This document shows, in pieces, positions 38,297 through 49,199 of a stretch of DNA of 64,000 nucleotides. A model generated the notes under the pieces. That model saw only the letters and a program-made list of their open reading frames with translations, had not been told where the DNA came from and did not search any database. This DNA comes from Cheiracanthium punctorium. Taxonomy: Eukaryota; Arthropoda; Arachnida; Araneae; Cheiracanthiidae. The stretch is from positions 682,501 to 746,500 of the forward strand of contig JAWZYV010000113.1 of NCBI GenBank assembly GCA_038373885.1. Direction: 5' to 3'. The translations under genes and the position numbers were made by a program. Numbering within the stretch: position 1 is the first letter of the stretch; each line of letters starts with the position of its first letter.

Positions 38297-39266
38297 ATAC
38301 TTTTCATCTTAAAAAAATATTGATATACATTTCCTATAACATTTATCCTTCAAAACTTTAATACAGAATAGCAAAAAAATAAATCTAGAGGACAAGTTCG
38401 CCCCTTTTCTCATACTGAAGTTAAATTAAGTACATATAAATGTGCGTACTGATGTGCTAATACTAAGCTGAAAAGGAAAAAAACATCAGATGCTAGAAGT
38501 TTTCAAAAATATGTGACCAGTTTTCTTTAAAAATAAGTTTTAACTACTCTTTGAAAATTAAATATATTTATACGTAACGCTTTTGTCAGAAAATCGATTT
38601 TTTGGCTAAATAGACTACTTTGTATTAAATGACAAGCCAAATTTACATAAGCCAAATTTAAATTCAATAACTAATTAGATTGTATTTTAAGTACATATTT
38701 AAAAAAATATTTAATAATTCTTTTACAAGATAACTATTGCTGAACTATTCAGCTTTTAATAATAGTTTTTACATCATATTCGGTGTATGCTCCAAAGACT
38801 TCAAGAGCAAATCATACATATTTAACCTAAATCTGAATAATTTAAGAAAATAAAAACATAGTGCAAATAAAATGTGCAAGGCTTTTAACTTCAGATGTAT
38901 CTTTTAGAAAATTCTATCATTGAAAAGCTAATGGAAATGAATCGTGAGTTGAACTTAAATTTTGCTCAAGTTTTGGTTTTCCCGACGAATATATTCTTAA
39001 ATAAAAACTTTAGTATCTGGTAATCAAGTGGTCTGGCGTATAGTTCGCTCTCTGTCTTCCTTACTTTGTGCATGCAGGTGCCTAATGTCAGATCTTTTAA
39101 GAACTTAACTTACGATTATTTTCTCAAATAGAAAGAAAAAAACAATATTTGTCCAAATTTGATATTATATTGTGATAATATTCGTTTGAAATAATGCGTG
39201 CAAAATAAGGTTCTGACTTTTTTGAAATATTCGCTAAAAAATCGGAAGATGGCTGAAGTGTTCAGG
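38297..39266. other. Unassigned AT-rich region
   Basis: No gene or repeat recognised. Confidence 0.5.
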
Positions 39267-39267
39267 T

Positions 39268-39365
39268 CTAGGTTTCTGCCATCTTGCATGGCTGTCGATC
39301 TAACGGTCTTTACTTTGCGGTTGTTTTTTCCAGATGTAACGAGAATACGCATTAAAAACCTAGTT
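39268..39365 (+). mobile_element. SINE fragment, (AAAC)-tailed family
   Basis: TGTCGATCTAACGGTCTTTA ... GATGTAACGAGAATACGCAT aligns with the inverse of 32760-32830 and more distantly with 52670-52740. Only the central body is present. Confidence 0.55.
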
Positions 39366-40271
39366 TTTGCAATTATTTTGCTATTTTTAGGAATATATTG
39401 CGAATACTTTCAATGAAAAAGCAAATTATTTTAACAGTGTAACAGCATTTGTTATACCTTTTCCAAAAGTAGATAGGAGCATCAGTACAGGGAGATACAT
39501 TTTTAAAAATAAACGCCAGCACTAACCCTACATGAGAAATATTGAGATTATAAAAGCGCATAATCGTAGATTCTGTTAAACAGCAATAACAGAAAAAATC
39601 TAATAATTCTTCTTGAGAGACACAGACATTTAAAAAACACTTTGTCACAAAGACACAGCCAGGGGGTGAAGAATGGGGGCTTGCCCCTATCCCTACGAAA
39701 ATTTTGATTTTTATTAATTGGTTGTCAATAATCAAGCTTCTTTTTGCGAGAAAGTCTACATTTTGTACTCCCCCCCCCATTTTCTTTTTTTAGCCAAGTT
39801 TCAGCTTAGTCATAACAAAAACAGTAACTGATCAATCGTTAATCACGAATGTATAAATTTTAGTTTAAGAGGATATAGTAGTTGTGTTTCTTCTTTGTAA
39901 TACTAGTAGTTAAAAAGAATTAAGAATAGTAGGAAGTATTTAAAGCAAATTTCATTAAAATGGTGCAAATGTAAATCTTATAGCAGGAAAAACATAAATG
40001 CTAATAATGGCTTACACTAAAAAAAAAGGGGGGGGGGGTTCTTTACGCTTCGGTTATTTCACTTCCAAATTTTCAATCCTGCCCTCACGGCTGCAAAACT
40101 AGTAGCAAAATATTCAACGGAAAATTTTTTCATGGAGAGAAGAAATTTTGCTGTAATAATGTATGTAGGAAAATAATGCATTCATACTTGAATGGGTCAT
40201 TTCATAAACAACTAAAGTCTCTTCTCAGGAATTATTAAAAACTTTTCAGCACATAAATGCCACCCCAATTT
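39366..40271. other. Unassigned region, possible MITE debris
   Basis: CCAGGGGGTGAAGAATGGGG-GCTTGCCCCTATCC (39659-39692) and a C-run (39770-39778) are of the style seen in hAT MITEs of this window, and a G-run preceded by A's at 40020-40038 mirrors CCCCCCCCATTTTCTTTTTT at 39771-39790. I could not assign ends. A minus frame of 135 codons (39373-39780) shows no domain. Confidence 0.3.
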
Positions 40272-40440
40272 GTAGGTTGATTAGTACACCACTCTCTACT
40301 ATTGTGGGTTCGGGTTGAACTCCCAACTTGGGCTTACTTCTTATTTCGTCCCTCTGTGGAATTACGGAGGCCGCCTACTGAAATGGCCAACACCGGGTCT
40401 GTGCAGTGACGAATGCATATACAAGTGCTCTTGGTATATA
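40272..40440 (+). mobile_element. tRNA-derived SINE, degenerate copy
   Basis: It contains a B-box-like GGGTTCGGGTTGAACTCCC and then CTCTGTGGAATTACGGAGGCCGCC and TGAAATGGCC, parallel to the next SINE (AGAGAGGGTAACGCTGGCCGCC and AAAATGGCC). The A box is weak. It lies about 75 bp upstream of the intact-looking copy. Confidence 0.55.
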
Positions 40441-40516
40441 CAGCTATGATCTTGGGAGGGGGGGGGGCTTAATGTATGTAATACTTCTATTCCTTCAACA
40501 CTGATATAACAAATGT

Positions 40517-40746
40517 GACGTCCAGGTGGTGTAGTGGCTTAAGAACCGTTCAATTTCACCTCAGATCCCGGGTTCGAATTCCGGCTTGGGCATGGATATT
40601 AACTTGTCCATCCCTTCAGAGAGGGTAACGCTGGCCGCCCACTGGGTGCTCCCATAGTAAAATGGCCAGTAATTTGGGCCTTAATAGTGGGAAAATGCTT
40701 TATGAGCAAGTGCCCACCCACTGGGAATATATATATATATATATAT
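40517..40746 (+). mobile_element. tRNA-derived SINE with (TA)n tail and 13-bp TSD
   Basis: The head has a Pol III A box TGGTGTAGTGG (40527-40537) and a canonical B box GGTTCGAATTCC (40571-40582). A non-tRNA body (GGTAACGCTGGCCGCCCACT ... ATGGCCAGTAATTTGGGCC) follows and the copy ends in (TA)n. ATATAACAAATGT occurs on both sides (40504-40516 and 40747-40759), an exact 13-bp target-site duplication that shows LINE-type retroposition. It could still be transcribed from its internal promoter. Confidence 0.9.
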
Positions 40747-40759
40747 ATATAACAAATGT

Positions 40760-41034
40760 ATTAAAAAATTGTATTTGGTGGAAAAACTCATGGCTAATGC
40801 AGTTTTTGAAGTAACCGATTCCTTTATTATCTTCCAAATGTCCAAGTATATCTTCTGAATTTGCATACAGGATAAAAAAATATAGGATTACAAAGAGGTA
40901 AGGCACTGTCCCGCCGGCAAAATGCCTACCGTTCCCAGTGGCCGTAAAATAAATCGTCGCAAGGAGCACAATATCGATTGACTGCGTTTAGCGGCAATTC
41001 CAGGGTCAAATATACATATTTTTTTTCTTTTAAA
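40760..41034. other. Unassigned region
   Basis: No recognised feature. Confidence 0.4.
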
Positions 41035-41366
41035 GTTCATAACAGTTTCCGCGAGTATGTCGAAGGAAACAAAAAGTAAACCAGCACATTTAATGTTTGG
41101 TGACACTAAACAAAAAAGAAACATGTATACAATTCCCAAAACCATTAAGTATTCGAGACGAACGTAAACGTCTCGAGGGTAAATGCTTGGCATGGTTGAA
41201 CAAACTACGCCATCGATTCTCGATGTCGAATTTACGGTCAATGCGCCCAATTCATTCATTCATTTCGAGTTCAATTTCTTCGACTATACCGAGATGGACG
41301 CTACCTCGGGAAAGTCAGTGTTTGATGAAACTTTTTCTTTTTGATAAAGCCATACAGGAAGCGTAA
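41035..41366 (+). other. Weak candidate coding segments, unidentified
   Basis: A T-rich tract ending TTTTAAAG (41034) could be a splice acceptor. From there a frame runs open through an ATG at 41057 (MSKETKSKPAHLMFGDTKQK...) to a possible donor AAC|GTAAACG at about 41164. A second open segment (41223-41366, MSNLRSMRPIHSFISSSISS...) ends in TAA. GC is somewhat higher than the surroundings. An 8-bp palindrome TCGAGACG/CGTCTCGA lies between them. The opposite strand is also open for 123 codons, which weakens either reading. No family recognised. Confidence 0.15.
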
Positions 41367-43763
41367 GGCCAAGAACAAGGGTATCTGAATTAAACTGTAC
41401 ATTGATAAAATTGCATATATTATTTTAGGGTGTGTGACAGTTTCTCGTTTCACAGTCTATGGACGTAAAACAATTTCTGTAAAGTCACAAACAGAACTTG
41501 GGAAATAGAGAATTATTCGTTAACGTGTGCGGATGTGATTAAATAAGTAAATATATCCTAAAAATACTAAAATTATTTCCTCGTACTTAACATGGGTAAA
41601 AGGTGCTTACACATAGTATTTGTAACTTTAATGAAATTGACCAAAAATACAGACGGCAATTTTCAAGAAAAGAACAAAAAATTAGCCGTTTTTCGGTTAA
41701 CTGGTGCAGATTCTTTTTTACCAACTAGCACTTGAAAATATGATTTTTAGAAATGTGTAGAAATATTGTTTTGAAGCGAAGAACCAGTAACGTTAATGAT
41801 TCCTCACTAATATTGCTTATTGTATAGGATCACATAAATTTCGGAAACGTCTGTTTTATATAACTGCTCACTATCTGATTGTTTGGATATTAGTTTGACA
41901 AACGTTAAAACTATTTTAATCTTTATTTTCTTTAGCAAGACGGCTTAATATAGGCTGAAATATTTTTTTCTTAAGTTTATACTTAAATTCACAACCATTT
42001 TTCGAGGGGAAATCCGATTTGAAAAATAATTTGTAAACTGATAGTTTGCTCATCTTTTTCTATTGTTTTTGTCTGGAGTGTAATCATTATTACTTGTCTC
42101 TCTCTCTCATTTTCTCAATTTCGAACGAGAAATACAAAAGCAAACATAGTGGTATATTTATAGAAAGACCTAAAAACATGATTAAACTTTGTTTTTCTCC
42201 ATACTAAAAAAGTCCCGAAAGAGATAAGAAATATTTTATATGGATAATAAGATGAAATAATATAATGCTTTTCACATTTTAAATTAATAATAACAATATT
42301 TAAAAATAGCAGTGAAGCTTTTTTTACATATTTAATACAATTTCAGGAAATTACGAATCATTTATGTCATTATTTTAAATTGTCACCTTAAATTTAGATG
42401 TGTACAGGAATTATTTATGCAAAATGCTATTTTGAATCTGCAAAATCAATATTTTCTGACTAAAACTGTTTGTTGCATATAATCACATACAAATAGGAAA
42501 CGTAAGTCTTTGTTACTTTTTCTGAAAAAAACACGAGATTAATGTGAAATTGTTCAAAATAATTTTCATTTATACAGCATTCCTAAAGCATCAAGTTTAC
42601 CGTAACTGTAAAATTCAGCGGAAATACCTAATCTGACACAGACAACAATGATGAATTTTCCAATATTATTTCTCAACACAAAACAAGCTATAGCGGAGTC
42701 ACGCGTCGCTACTCAGCCGAGGGAATTTTTTTATCTTTACCCGGGGTTTCAGTTATCGAATCAAGCACTTGTTCTGTAAAAAACTGTCCAAAGTAAAGTA
42801 ATACTGGTAAAACGTGCCTGTTATATGTGTATCTCTGCTTTTTAAAATATATCCGATTTTCTTTGTACTTAGTCTTTTCATTTTGTAAAGTACTTTTTAC
42901 ATTAGTAACCATTACAACCATCTTTAGTGTATACTGAAAATAGTTCTAGCAAAATTTCAAACTAAATAACTTTATTTAAAAAAAAATTTCTTAACCTTTC
43001 ATGAAATTAAGCATGTTAACTATGCGTTATTCTAACTAAGTAATTATCTCATTAATTTTTTTTATCTAGTGAAGAAGGATTCGTGAAAGTTATTACATTC
43101 CATTCATAAATTCATTGTGATTAGTGTTGATCAATTAATGACAAAGGCTATTTTAGAACTAGTGTAGTTGTAATCAATATTTCAAGAAACAAAAACATAC
43201 ATCCAAAAACTATTAGGGTGTATATTGTTTTCCAGTTGGCTAAAGCCACCACAATAATCTTCAATATGAATTTGCAGTGTCACATACAGGGAAACAAGAC
43301 GTGTACAGAAAAAATATTCTTTTTTTAAAACTTAGGAAGTTTGCCATTGTAAATATGTTATGGTTGTCAGAGTAGGGGTTAAGCCAAAGCTAAATTCAGA
43401 ATCTGATTTCAACGCCAGAATTTGAGTTTGAGCCATTAAATTTTAAAATACGAACCAAGAAATTATTTTGCAGCGTTCTTCATAATGTTTTAATAAATCT
43501 AACCAGTGTACATTTTATTTAATTTATTTAACAGGCCATAGCTTCTTGACAGGAAGTCACAGAAAGCTGAGTTCAATTTAAAATTCTTTTTTTTTTGTCA
43601 TTAAAAGTGCTACAAAGCGAAATAAAAATATTATGTTAAATGATTGATTGTTAGTGGGTAACATTTGATGAGAAATATTGAGCATATGGCACTCTTTAAC
43701 AATATGTAAATTATTTAAAACTAGTAATTGTCTACATTTATGAAAATATCTCCTTAAATTATA
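41367..43763. other. Unassigned AT-rich region
   Basis: About 2.4 kb without a recognised gene or repeat. Confidence 0.5.
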
Positions 43764-44170
43764 TTGGGTCTAGTAATAAGTTTTAAAGCGCGTGTCAAAG
43801 TAAGAATGTGGAATTTAGAACTTAGATAATACTTTTATTCCTAAAAGTAATATCCATTATTTTCTAGCAACTTCCGCTTCCGGTCAAGTAGTGCTCGGAT
43901 GCCGACAACGTAGAGGGATTTATCATTTGATGCGATGATGTCATCAATAGATTTTCGTACTTCTTCCCCTGTGGGGAAGCGTAGAAAAGAGAAGGCATTG
44001 TATATCGACCGAAATAGATGATAGTCCGAAGATGGTATGTCGGGGCTATACGCCATGTGTTCCAAAACTTCCCAGCCAAACTTTACAAACGAGTCTTTGA
44101 CCGGTTTTGCAACATGAGGCCTTGCATTGTCGGGTGGGATGTTAAGGGTGCACTGTTCTACAAACTATTG
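43764..44170 (-). pseudogene. Mariner transposase C-terminal fragment
   Basis: On the minus strand the frame reads [10 protein letters not shown] ... FGWEVLEHMAYSPDIPSSDY-HLFRSIYNAF...GIRALLDRKRKLLENNGYYF. This is the C-terminal third of an irritans-type mariner transposase, with the second and third catalytic aspartates of the D,D34D triad visible (DN and SD in these motifs). Upstream (about 44130-44190) QQLHLHRLQ and a stop mark decay. The 3' end TTGGGTCTAGTAATAAGTTT (43764) next to TA is a plausible TIR. The N-terminal DNA-binding half is missing, so it is inactive. Confidence 0.85.
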
Positions 44171-44735
44171 GAGCCGGTGTAAGTGTAACTGCTGAACGTA
44201 TAAACAGCTATTGCGGTGACTGAAGCAGGAAATCAATCGCAAACGTCCATTTACTGGCAAAGGTTTGCAGGCTGTCAATTTGCTCCATGATAATGCAAGG
44301 CCTCATGTTGCGTAAACTGGTCAAGGACACATAAGGACGTTTTGGCTGGGGAGTTTTGGAACACCCGGCGTATAGCCCTGGCATAGCCCTTCGGACTATC
44401 ATGTATTTCGGTCGATTAACAATGCCTTCTCTTTTGTACACTTCCAACAGTGGAAAAGTACGAAAATGTATTGATGACTTCCCTACTAGCAATTTTGCTC
44501 GGGCTACCACCGGCCACGCAGCCAGCCGATGACGGCCCGAGCAAAATTGCTAGTAGGGTTCATTGCATCAAAAGATGAATGCTTCTACGCTGTTGACATC
44601 CGTGCACTACCTGACCAATGGCGGAATGTACTGGAAAATAATGGAGATTACTTTGACGAATAAAGGTATTATTATAAGTTCTAAATTGCATATTCATTTC
44701 TTTGGTACACGCTTTAAAATGTATCCCAAGACCTA
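44166..44735 (+). pseudogene. Second mariner transposase fragment, opposite orientation
   Basis: Across frameshifts the plus strand encodes [70 protein letters not shown] and, after a 78-bp insertion, ASKDECFYAVDIRALP then VLENNGDYFDE. These are the same C-terminal blocks as its minus-strand neighbour. The two copies are not identical. The 3' side shares TACACGCTTTAAAA with the neighbour's terminus, and the copy ends near 44735. Frameshifts and stops show it is dead. Confidence 0.85.
44481..44558. mobile_element. 78-bp palindromic insertion inside mariner
   Basis: Arms 44481-44504 and 44535-44558 are perfect 24-bp inverted repeats, beginning CCCTACTAGCAATTTTGCTC, around a 30-nt GC-rich loop (TACCACCGGCCACGCAGCCA...). 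The insertion splits the mariner reading IDDF|IASKDE, and TTC occurs on both sides, giving a candidate 3-bp duplication. It is too small to encode anything and was probably mobilised in trans. Confidence 0.85.
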
Positions 44736-45399
44736 ATATATCAAGATAACATAGCACTGAAACAATTTCCCTGTTTTAGTTGTACACAGAAAAGTCATCT
44801 TACAGGCAAGAAAGTACCATGCTTATGGTAATCGAAATTCCTCTACGTTTTTACTTCAAAAATAGACAGAAGTTTGAAAAGAGTGTGCCTTTTAAAACTC
44901 CCATACCAAAAGCAAGTTAATTATAAGTTTATAAAAAAGCATATATTTCCAGAAAACGCATGTCTAAAATATTCGACAACTACACGGTTTCAGTCCTTCT
45001 GGGAAAATTTCTTTAGCCTGAAAGAAATCTTTCAGTAAGCCCTATCTTTCCCCCCACAGCGAAAATTCCCAGTTCTTCAGTGACAGAAAAATTCCATAAA
45101 ATTCTATGAACGTGACAGCCATGCATTTAGCAAATCCTATAATTCTCTGTCGAGTTCAGTCTTGCTGTCGCTGTATAAAATATCCAAGTACCGATATTCA
45201 AAAACTGATTTAAAAACTACTTCTTTAATAATTGCCAAAAATCTGGTTCTTTATTAGAGACCGTGCATCCAGAGAAAAATCTTCCTGTCATATTTTTGAG
45301 TACTTGCCAATTTTTTTTTTTTTTTAAATAAGTGTTTTACTTCGTCTTCCTGCATATTTTGAAAAGGGAAAAAAAAGAATTTGTGCCTTATTTGACTTC

Positions 45400-45482
<83 letters not shown>

Positions 45483-45746
45483 TTAATTTAGACATTTTAC
45501 AGTTTTTCTATACTTTTATGAATCAATTGATAATGAAGAAGTAAATATCATGAAAAACACTGTGCTTATTTTTAGGAATTAATATAATGGTTTCCAACAA
45601 AATGTAATAAATATATTGAGAATAACGATGAGCAACACGTTTAAATACATTTATTAAACTTTTTAAAGGACTGATGTGACATAACTTAAAATTTTCACTC
45701 CCCCTCCCCTTCACCCATCCTCATTTAACCACTCTGCCAGGCGCTG
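44736..45746. other. Unassigned region with (TA)n microsatellite
   Basis: No gene recognised. A (TA)n tract of about 74 bp occupies 45405-45478, and a T-run lies at 45310-45325. Confidence 0.6.
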
Positions 45747-45750
45747 TTAA

Positions 45751-46262
45751 CCCTTTAACGCGCTGTGTGTCCGCTCCGGGAACGCCAAACTCTGGCTTTT
45801 GAGTGTTGCCAGTCACGAGGAATGGATTTGATTTCTATAAAAATAGTTGCGAGTGACATGGATCCACGGGAATCCTTTACGTTTTAGCACTTACATTTCC
45901 CGCCAAAAAATTGTCACGATTGTTTTTAACAGCACTGACATCCGCCGAAAGATAGAAGAACGCGAGAAAAACTGGATAGATTGCCCAATGCTGAAAAAAG
46001 GGCAGCCGATGCCATCGCTCGACTTAACTACCAGCAAGATGGCGGACGATCGAAACGTTCATCGCGTGCCACAGATCTAGAGACCCTTTTATTGACGACA
46101 GCTGGCTGTGGCCAATACAGCCTGCTGTCGTCAAAAAAGGGTCTCTAGATCTGTGTCACGCGATGAACGTTTCGATCGTCCGCCATCTTGCTGGTAGTTA
46201 AGTCGAGCGATGGCAACGCCTGCCCTTTTTTCAGCATTGGGAAAGGGTCGTGCCTCAAAGGG
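45751..46262. mobile_element. piggyBac-like non-autonomous element (512 bp) with TTAA duplication
   Basis: The ends CCCTTTAACGCGC and its inverse GTGCCTCAAAGGG are flanked by TTAA on both sides (45747-45750 and 46263-46266). TTAA targets plus CCCTTT termini are diagnostic of the piggyBac superfamily. No transposase frame is present. The 77-codon frame at 45847-46080 runs into an internal inverted repeat and is not a transposase. Confidence 0.9.
45984..46241. repeat. Long internal inverted repeat (~125-bp arms)
   Basis: CCCAATGCTGAAAAAAGGGC (45984) and onward is repeated in inverse up to 46241, with arms about 126 and 125 bp, only a handful of differences, and a ~7-nt centre (about 46110-46116). 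A transcript would form an almost perfect long hairpin. It lies asymmetrically at the right end of the piggyBac-like element. Confidence 0.93.
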
Positions 46263-46266
46263 TTAA

Positions 46267-48285
46267 CTTCGCATAAAAAATTTTAAATTGGTTCAGTTTT
46301 GTGCAAACCACATGTTACCAAAACTAAAATAATAAATACCGTTCTATCAGATTAACGTGAAATTTTGACACACTGTCTGATATTAACTTTGAAGTTTTAT
46401 AAAATAATGAAATTTTGATTAGAGAAAGGTACTGCGTGACTTTTCAGAACTTAAAACCAACTGCTTTGCTTAAACTACTAATATAAGATACGGATGCTTA
46501 AATTTTATCCCTAACGTTCGTTTAAAACTGCCTTGAATGTTTAGCTTATTCGACTTTGAATAACCATTAATTTAGATTACTTATCTCAAGATGAGACAAT
46601 TCAACATAGATATTCAACACATTATTTGTAGAAAGGAGAAGTTTTACATATAATCTATTTTAATGGATTAACATCATTTTATTGTTTACTTATTCAAAAT
46701 TCATGTAAATATCTCTTATTAAAAGTTGTAATGAAAATTATCCTACATTTTTATATACATGCATGTATCCGCATACTCGTACTCTTTATAGCTTCCACTA
46801 ATACATTTTCTATATTATTAGCGATATGTAATTTATTTTCATGAGCTTTTACATGTGCTATACTCCTTTCAAACAATTGTCATGAATTTCTTAGGAGATA
46901 GCGCCAATACCGATGGGAAATTGGCCTTTATGTGCAATATCTCTCTCTCCCCCCCCCCCCCTCCGATGTATGAAAATTTTTTATAGAACAGATTCAAGTA
47001 TCGCAATTTCAGTACACATATATGCAAGTTCACTCACACTTAACTTATTGCGTTCAAAAATTGTCTTCAACATGTACGTGAAACGTATATTGAGTTGTAA
47101 TATCTTCAACATAAAGTTCTGAATGTTATTAAGCTCAATCAGATAGGTATTAATAAAGGTGCAGCTCCACCTCATGAGCAGGACTTTCGGAGGAGCTTCG
47201 CCCATTTTTTAGGATTTTTTCAACTAAAGAAAGAGATAACTTGGGATAAAACTTTCGGGCACCCGAATGGCAGGAAAATCTAAGTCTTTTAGTATAGAGA
47301 TAATTCCTGTCATAAATGCAACTTTCTTATGTGTTTTCAGTTTGCAGACACACAATTTTACTGACACTACTGAGTACGATTTTTTAATTTCCATTGTGTT
47401 AAACGTAAGAGGAAAATACGAAAGAGTTGAGGTGGAGATCCATATGATAATATGCTGACTTAGGATATGTTTAAAGCCTGAATCAAAATAATTGTTTCGT
47501 TAAACAGAGTAACTTCTTAAAGCTTGACACTGAATATATAGTGTGAATTTTCCTCTTAAAGGATACAGATAATAATAATTTCACAGAAACATTCAGTATG
47601 TAAGAAAATTGAAATCACTGTTTTAACCAAGATAGAACATTTTATTCAGAAAAAAAATAAATCGGACCTTACACTTCATACGATTAGAATGTAATCATAT
47701 GAAGTAATGTAATCGTATCAATCTTAACTAAGCAGCTGAAAAATATTGAATGGCATTGAAACGTTACATCTGATGTGTCAAGAAATAATGAAGTACTAAA
47801 TAAAATTTCAGGAGCAGTGAAACTAAAATTAGCTGTATTCGACTGAAATTGACTGTAAACCTCTTTCTGTATGTCAGCATGTTGAATTCAGAATAAATCA
47901 CTGAAGTATGAAATTACTGCCGCCTAAGATTATTGCAAATGTAATCCAAGCAAATTGTTGTTAACATAATGAAATGTCTCCAAAGCATGTCTTCAAGTTT
48001 CGAGAATTCACTTAGAAGCTTCTCTGGAGAGAAAAAAAATTAGATTTACTTCTTGCACTAGAAACTTAATTTTTGTAATAGGATTATCCATCATCATGTC
48101 ATTTAAACTCACGGCTCACTTGCTTATTTTATCCCACTGTCTTCGTTAAACGAAATCTTTCAGCTCTAGCAGACTAAATATTGGTAACCTAAAAAATAAC
48201 TTGATGACATTCAATTTCTAATGTGAATAAAAATGAGAGAACCATTTGCAGTGAATAATGCAAACTAAACTATAAACTAGCTATA
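46267..48285. other. Unassigned region
   Basis: No gene recognised. A CT-rich then C-run tract occupies 46940-46963. GCAGCTCCACCTCATGAGCA (47161-47180) and GGAGGAGCTTCGCCC (47190-47204) form a small GC patch of unknown nature. Confidence 0.45.
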
Positions 48286-48400
48286 CAGGGTGTCCAAAAG
48301 AATGGTAACACACTTTAATTTTTATCCGTTAGAGATACGTGGGAATGTAAAATTAAAAAAAGTTCAAAATATATATATACTTTGCTCTTGGCTTCATGTG
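48286..48400 (+). mobile_element. TACAGGGTGTCC-type terminus
   Basis: CAGGGTGTCCAAAAGAATGG after TA is a common opening of TA-target elements. No partner end was found. It lies just outside the LINE fragment, so the two may be unrelated neighbours. Confidence 0.35.
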
Positions 48401-48404
48401 TCAG

Positions 48405-48735
48405 ACAAATCTACATTAAACTACCCACATTTTCCTGTCCAGAGTTCACTCCTCTTGCAGATCTCTGTCTCATTGCTTTTTTAATGTTGTCTACCCATTT
48501 CTTCAGAGGTCTTCCTCTTTTCCTTTTTTGCTTGACCTATAATTAAATGCGATTTTAGGTAGTCTCTCTTCACCCATTCTTTTAACATGGCCGTACCAAA
48601 TTAACTGCTTTTTTTGCAGATCATCTAAAATTGTTTTCTTTACTTTCATCATTTCTTTGATTCTTTCATTTCTTATTCTCTCTATTCTTGATATCCTACA
48701 TAATCCCGATAGCAAAGAGACTACTTTAAGAAAAT
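48405..48735 (-). pseudogene. LINE (non-LTR retrotransposon) ORF2 C-terminal fragment
   Basis: The minus strand encodes RISRIERIRNERIKEMMKVK, KTILDDLQKKQLIWYGHVKR and MGEERLPKIAFNYRSSKKGK, then after a frameshift KRKRGRPLKKWVDNIKKAMR-QRSARGV. The order R-x-x-RIRN-E-x-I ... L-x-WYGHV-x-RM-x-x-x-RLPK ... RGRP-x-KKW is the conserved tail of many LINE reverse transcriptase proteins. The polymerase and endonuclease domains are absent. The exact clade cannot be set from this tail. Confidence 0.85.
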
Positions 48736-48776
48736 TTCTTCTTGTTTTCAAAAAAGTGAAACCTTTTAAATTTATA

Positions 48777-49025
48777 CAGGATTCCCGTATAAAAAAATTC
48801 TGATTAAGAAATGTGCTCCATATATACACATATGAGGTCATGAACAAAATTTGAAAATTATATCCTAAATGCGTCAGGGATGTGAAGATAAATATAACGC
48901 TGACCTAAACCACTTTCCAATGGCTCTCAAATAGAAAAAAAAACACTTCAGAAGATCGCGTATCAGGGGCTGTACACAAATTACGATAGAAAACAATGAT
49001 TGCATAAATGCAGCCCCTGGCAATA
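48777..49025 (+). mobile_element. TACAGGG-type element, copy 2
   Basis: It begins CAGGATTCCCGTATAAAAAA after TA. GCTGACCTAAACCACTTTCC ... AGATCGCGTATCAGGGGCTG matches 26130-26215 in the same orientation. Both copies lose similarity downstream. Confidence 0.5.
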
Positions 49026-49199
49026 TTAATGTGACCCCCAGGAGACATATGATTTTTACTTTTAGTACGTGTACCATATAAGGAAAAGTATTGTAATCAC
49101 ATGAAAAAATTGAACTAATAAGATGATTTTGATGTATTTACCCGTTTCGAGGTATTTTCAGTTCAATTTATCCTATTTTTATGGTGATGTATGTATGTT

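Noticed and set aside
39373..39780. 135-codon minus frame
   Set aside because: Runs through C-run and MITE-like debris, with no domain.
40517..40590. A functional tRNA gene
   Set aside because: A and B boxes are good, but a long non-tRNA body, (TA)n tail and target duplication show a SINE.
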